DNA of 64,000 nt from Maylandia zebra (Eukaryota; Chordata; Actinopteri; Cichliformes; Cichlidae), in contig NC_135172.1 in NCBI RefSeq assembly GCF_041146795.1, forward strand, positions 13,568,137 to 13,632,136, read 5' to 3'. Below, piece by piece: positions 61,476 through 64,000 of this stretch. The first letter of the stretch is position 1. Each line of letters begins with the position of its first letter. Made by a program: the position numbers and the translations under genes. The notes beneath the pieces are model-generated. The model was not told where the DNA came from, made no database searches, and saw nothing but the letters and a program-made list of their open reading frames with translations.

Positions 61476-62298
61476 ATCAATGTTTGATGATGACTGGAGA
61501 AAGACAGGACAGATCTTCAGTAGATACTCTTTCATACAATGTAATAAAGTTTAACTTTAAAAAAAAACTACAGTGTAACTTTAACTTACATCAGAGAGGT
61601 CTACTTTTTTTTTAATATATTGGTGTAAGTATTACTTTTCCTTTAGAGAACAAAATGCTGGAATACCTTTTGCATTTAAAGTTCTATACTTTGTTTATTT
61701 TTCAACAATAGCCATAAGAAGTTCATTTCTGAAAAGAAAAAAACAACCCAGGCTGTCTGCCTGGGATCCCTTCTCTCAAAATTCACTGAAATTTTATGGG
61801 TTTTGATCATCTCACATTATCCAAGAGCTGAAGTTTACTTAATTCCATGTGATACGGTAGGAAGCTCCAGAACAACTAGATGGTGAGGTAAAATTTCACT
61901 AGTCACCATTTCAAGAATGACAAGCAAACTTTAAAAATTAGCTTTGAAGACTACAGGAATTATTGATTACCTACGTGAACATCTGTGGACTAAGTCTCAC
62001 TGCTGGACAAACACCTATCATCAGGTGAATGTCATGTGATATCATTTAAAAAAGAAAGAAAGAAAGAAAAATCTCCAGAAAAGCTAATAAAACTTCATGG
62101 CCTAACTCAGAAAAGCATTTTATCCTAGCACGCTCAGTTAAGGCTGAACGGAGACTACTTACTGTATTGGATTCTTGGAAACATCACGTCGTGTAGGCTA
62201 CAATCCACTTTACAGCTAAACACGAGTGTAAGCTGTGAGGTAAAAAATCGAAATAATGAATAGTCGACCAACACCTCGGTCATGGATGGCTCGGTGAT

Positions 62299-62315
62299 GT
62301 GTGTATGTGTGTGTG

Positions 62316-62373
<58 letters not shown>
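62299..62373. repeat. GT microsatellite running into a 30-base G tract
   Basis: GT units from about 62299 are followed by G at 62344-62373 without interruption. The plus-strand frame reads as poly-Gly, which is a shadow. Confidence 0.95.
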
Positions 62374-62376
<3 letters not shown>

Positions 62377-62699
62377 CAGAGATGGAGAGAGGCTTGTACT
62401 TTAAAATGCAATGTGACAGCTCAGGAAAAGGCGGGGAGGCTGATAATAAAGGCGCTGTTATTGGATCAATCTGCACCCGAATGCCCCGTAAACGACACTA
62501 CGGGAGCGCGCACACATGCACGATCGCGCAATTGAAGTGAGAGTGAGGGGAAAGAGGGAGCATGGTTATTGCGTTAAAAGTTCAAATTAAAAAAAATGTT
62601 TATTTCTAGAAAAAAAATGCAAGGTTTATTCCTGGGGATTTCATGGAGTTGCTCTTTCAATCAGTTAGCTATTTCCACACGGCAGCTTAGCCTCGTCCT

Positions 62700-63213
62700 C
62701 ATTGTTTTGACAGGGCTGAATTAAAGGACCGTGCCAGGTGTAATTAGCGATCGATCTGAAAGGGGGGAAAGCTCTCTCTCTCTCTCTCGCTGTCTCTCTC
62801 TTTCTCCTCCCTTTTTGCTTTGCTTCCTTTAGCCTACTCCATTAACCGCGTCTCTGACGTCACGTGGCGATTAACGTTTCTTATTGGTCCCGCGAGCAGA
62901 TGGAGGAGTCCTAATGAGCTGGCTCGCGGAGAGAGGGAGCAGGGTTGACATATCGGCTGGACCGTAAACGTGAAATACCTCCCCTAGCCTGGTCTCCGCC
63001 GTTTCACTACAGACCGCACCGTGGCCGTGGGAGACGGCTGTCTGCCTGGGATCCCTTCTCTCCCCCCCTCCCCACCTCCGCCTTCGTATCTCCTCCTCCG
63101 GTTCCTCTTCGCCGCTTCTTCCTCCTCTGCCCGACTTTTTGTTTTGACTGCATGTTCAGCCACACTGCCTCCCTCTGCATCTTCACTTCGGCCCCGCCGC
63201 AGCCCGGGCGAGC
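62700..63213 (+). promoter_or_regulatory. uncx promoter and 5' UTR
   Basis: GC content rises towards the uncx ATG. A CRE (TGACGTCA, 62855-62862) overlaps an E-box (CACGTG, 62861-62866), and ATTGG (inverse CCAAT) lies at 62883-62887. No TATA box is obvious. A CT-rich tract lies at 62770-62810. The transcription start is probably between about 62900 and 63000. Confidence 0.55.
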
Positions 63214-63478
63214 ATGGACAGCCGTGTACTCGAGCATCCTCACGCCCAGTTCGGAGGCTCCTTGGGCGGGTTGGTGGGTTTCCCGTACGCGCTCGGCCCC
63301 CATCACCACCACCACCACCATCACCAGCACGTCTACGAGCTGGCGAGCGGACACCAGCTGCAGTCCGCGGCCGCCGTGCCCTTCTCTATAGACGGATTAC
63401 TTAACGGCTCCTGCTCGGCCTCGGTGGTCAGCTCTAACTCGCTGCTCTCCTCCGACAGTCAGCAGTTCAAACTCTCAG
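63214..63478 (+). CDS. uncx: UNCX homeobox protein, coding exon 1 (partial gene)
   Basis: Seen: 88 codons plus one base, ending at the donor GTAGGC. The protein starts MDSRVLEHPHAQFGGSLGGL, then VGFPYALG, an eight-His run, HVYELASGHQLQSAAA, VPFSIDGLLNGSC and QQFKLS. Family knowledge: this is the signature N-terminus of UNCX (Uncx4.1), a paired-type homeobox transcription factor of somite (sclerotome), kidney and brain development. VPFSIDGLL is an Engrailed-homology-1-type repressor motif that recruits Groucho/TLE. The homeodomain is encoded downstream of the window. The His run (residues 30-37) is longer than in mammals as I recall them. The ATG sits in a good context (GCGAGCATGG). Confidence 0.93.
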
Positions 63479-64000
63479 GTAGGCTGGGCTATTGTTTTTT
63501 GTTTTTTTAATTATTTTTTTTACTGCCTTATGAGGCACACAGAGGTGCATGAAAACAGTGTACTGTACTAGGAAGTGGGGTAAACCAAAGTTTCCTGGGC
63601 TTTTCTCGCTACATTGAAACATTTTTAGTGGAAATATGCCACTTTTTATGATTCTGGGGGCGAGGTTTTACAGGAAAATCAGCCTACAGAACAAACATAG
63701 TCTTTAAAAGTTTTTAACCTAGGTTGTTTTGTTTTTTTGTTTTTTAAAGAAGAAGGAGAAGAAGAAGACGAAACAGAGTTTTAGTAAATTTGCGGTAAAG
63801 GCTACAGAAGAGGCTAAGATAAAAACTTGTCATTGCAGGGTGCTAATTCATTTGGCCAAAATTAAACGTTGAAGGCCTAATGAACAGAAAATTGTCTCTT
63901 ATATCAAATAAAATCAAGCATTAATTATTTGTGTATTTATCGGGACGTGGTTTATGTCGAACAGCAAAAAGAAAAGTGATAGTTGTCAGTTTTACAACAA
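63479..64000 (+). other. uncx intron 1 (partial)
   Basis: Begins with the donor GTAGGC and is AT-rich with T runs. No homeodomain exon occurs before the window ends. Confidence 0.7.

Noticed and set aside
63007-63391. Overlapping frames on both strands around uncx exon 1
   Set aside because: GC-rich shadows; only the frame starting at 63214 matches UNCX.

Overview
This is vertebrate nuclear DNA, almost certainly from a ray-finned (teleost) fish. The genes have many GT-AG introns and vertebrate-type products, the intergenic sequence is AT-rich, and the repeats are teleost types: Tc1-like transposons, hAT MITEs, L2/CR1-type 3' tails ending in ATCT repeats, the CCAT-repeat family, a Helitron relic and a Ty3/Gypsy element. 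A spiny-rayed fish such as a cichlid is plausible but not proven. All gene models were built by eye from reading frames, splice signals and remembered family sequence.

Layout. (1) 1-5.6 kb, minus strand: the first nine coding exons of gpr108, a Golgi seven-transmembrane protein; the remaining exons lie left of the window. (2) 6-9 kb: intergenic DNA with several MITEs. (3) 9.5-11.1 kb, minus: a small gene coding for a pyrin-domain-only protein, with a GAAACCGAAA interferon-response-type element just upstream of its predicted non-coding first exon. (4) 11.43-19.20 kb: a nest of transposons. A short hAT-type element with a perfect 8-bp target duplication carries a nearly complete Ty3/Gypsy retrotransposon (5-bp duplication, LTRs differing at 3 of 221 positions). 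One LTR of that retrotransposon is split by a 1.4-kb TIR element with a 10-bp duplication. A further TIR element sits in the hAT right half. (5) 22.0-30.5 kb, plus: a seven-exon ICAM-like immunoglobulin-superfamily adhesion gene whose introns hold Tc1 relics and a large palindrome. (6) 32.3-37.7 kb, minus: a 13-exon ubinuclein-1 gene (ubn1), complete from ATG to stop, tail-to-tail with the ICAM-like gene. (7) 38-46 kb: decayed mobile DNA (Helitron, LINE, tRNA-derived fragment). (8) 46-63 kb: a gene-free stretch with simple repeats, Tc1 relics and several blocks that look like conserved developmental enhancers. (9) 63.2-63.5 kb, plus: coding exon 1 of the paired-type homeobox gene uncx, whose homeodomain exons lie beyond the right edge.

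The genes are independent transcription units, not an operon. Two have likely immune roles (the pyrin-only gene and the ICAM-like gene), one acts in H3.3 chromatin assembly (ubn1), one is a Golgi membrane protein (gpr108) and one is a developmental regulator (uncx). The long empty stretch before uncx fits the regulatory landscape usual for such transcription factors. I found no CRISPR array, no intact tRNA or rRNA gene and no bacterial feature.
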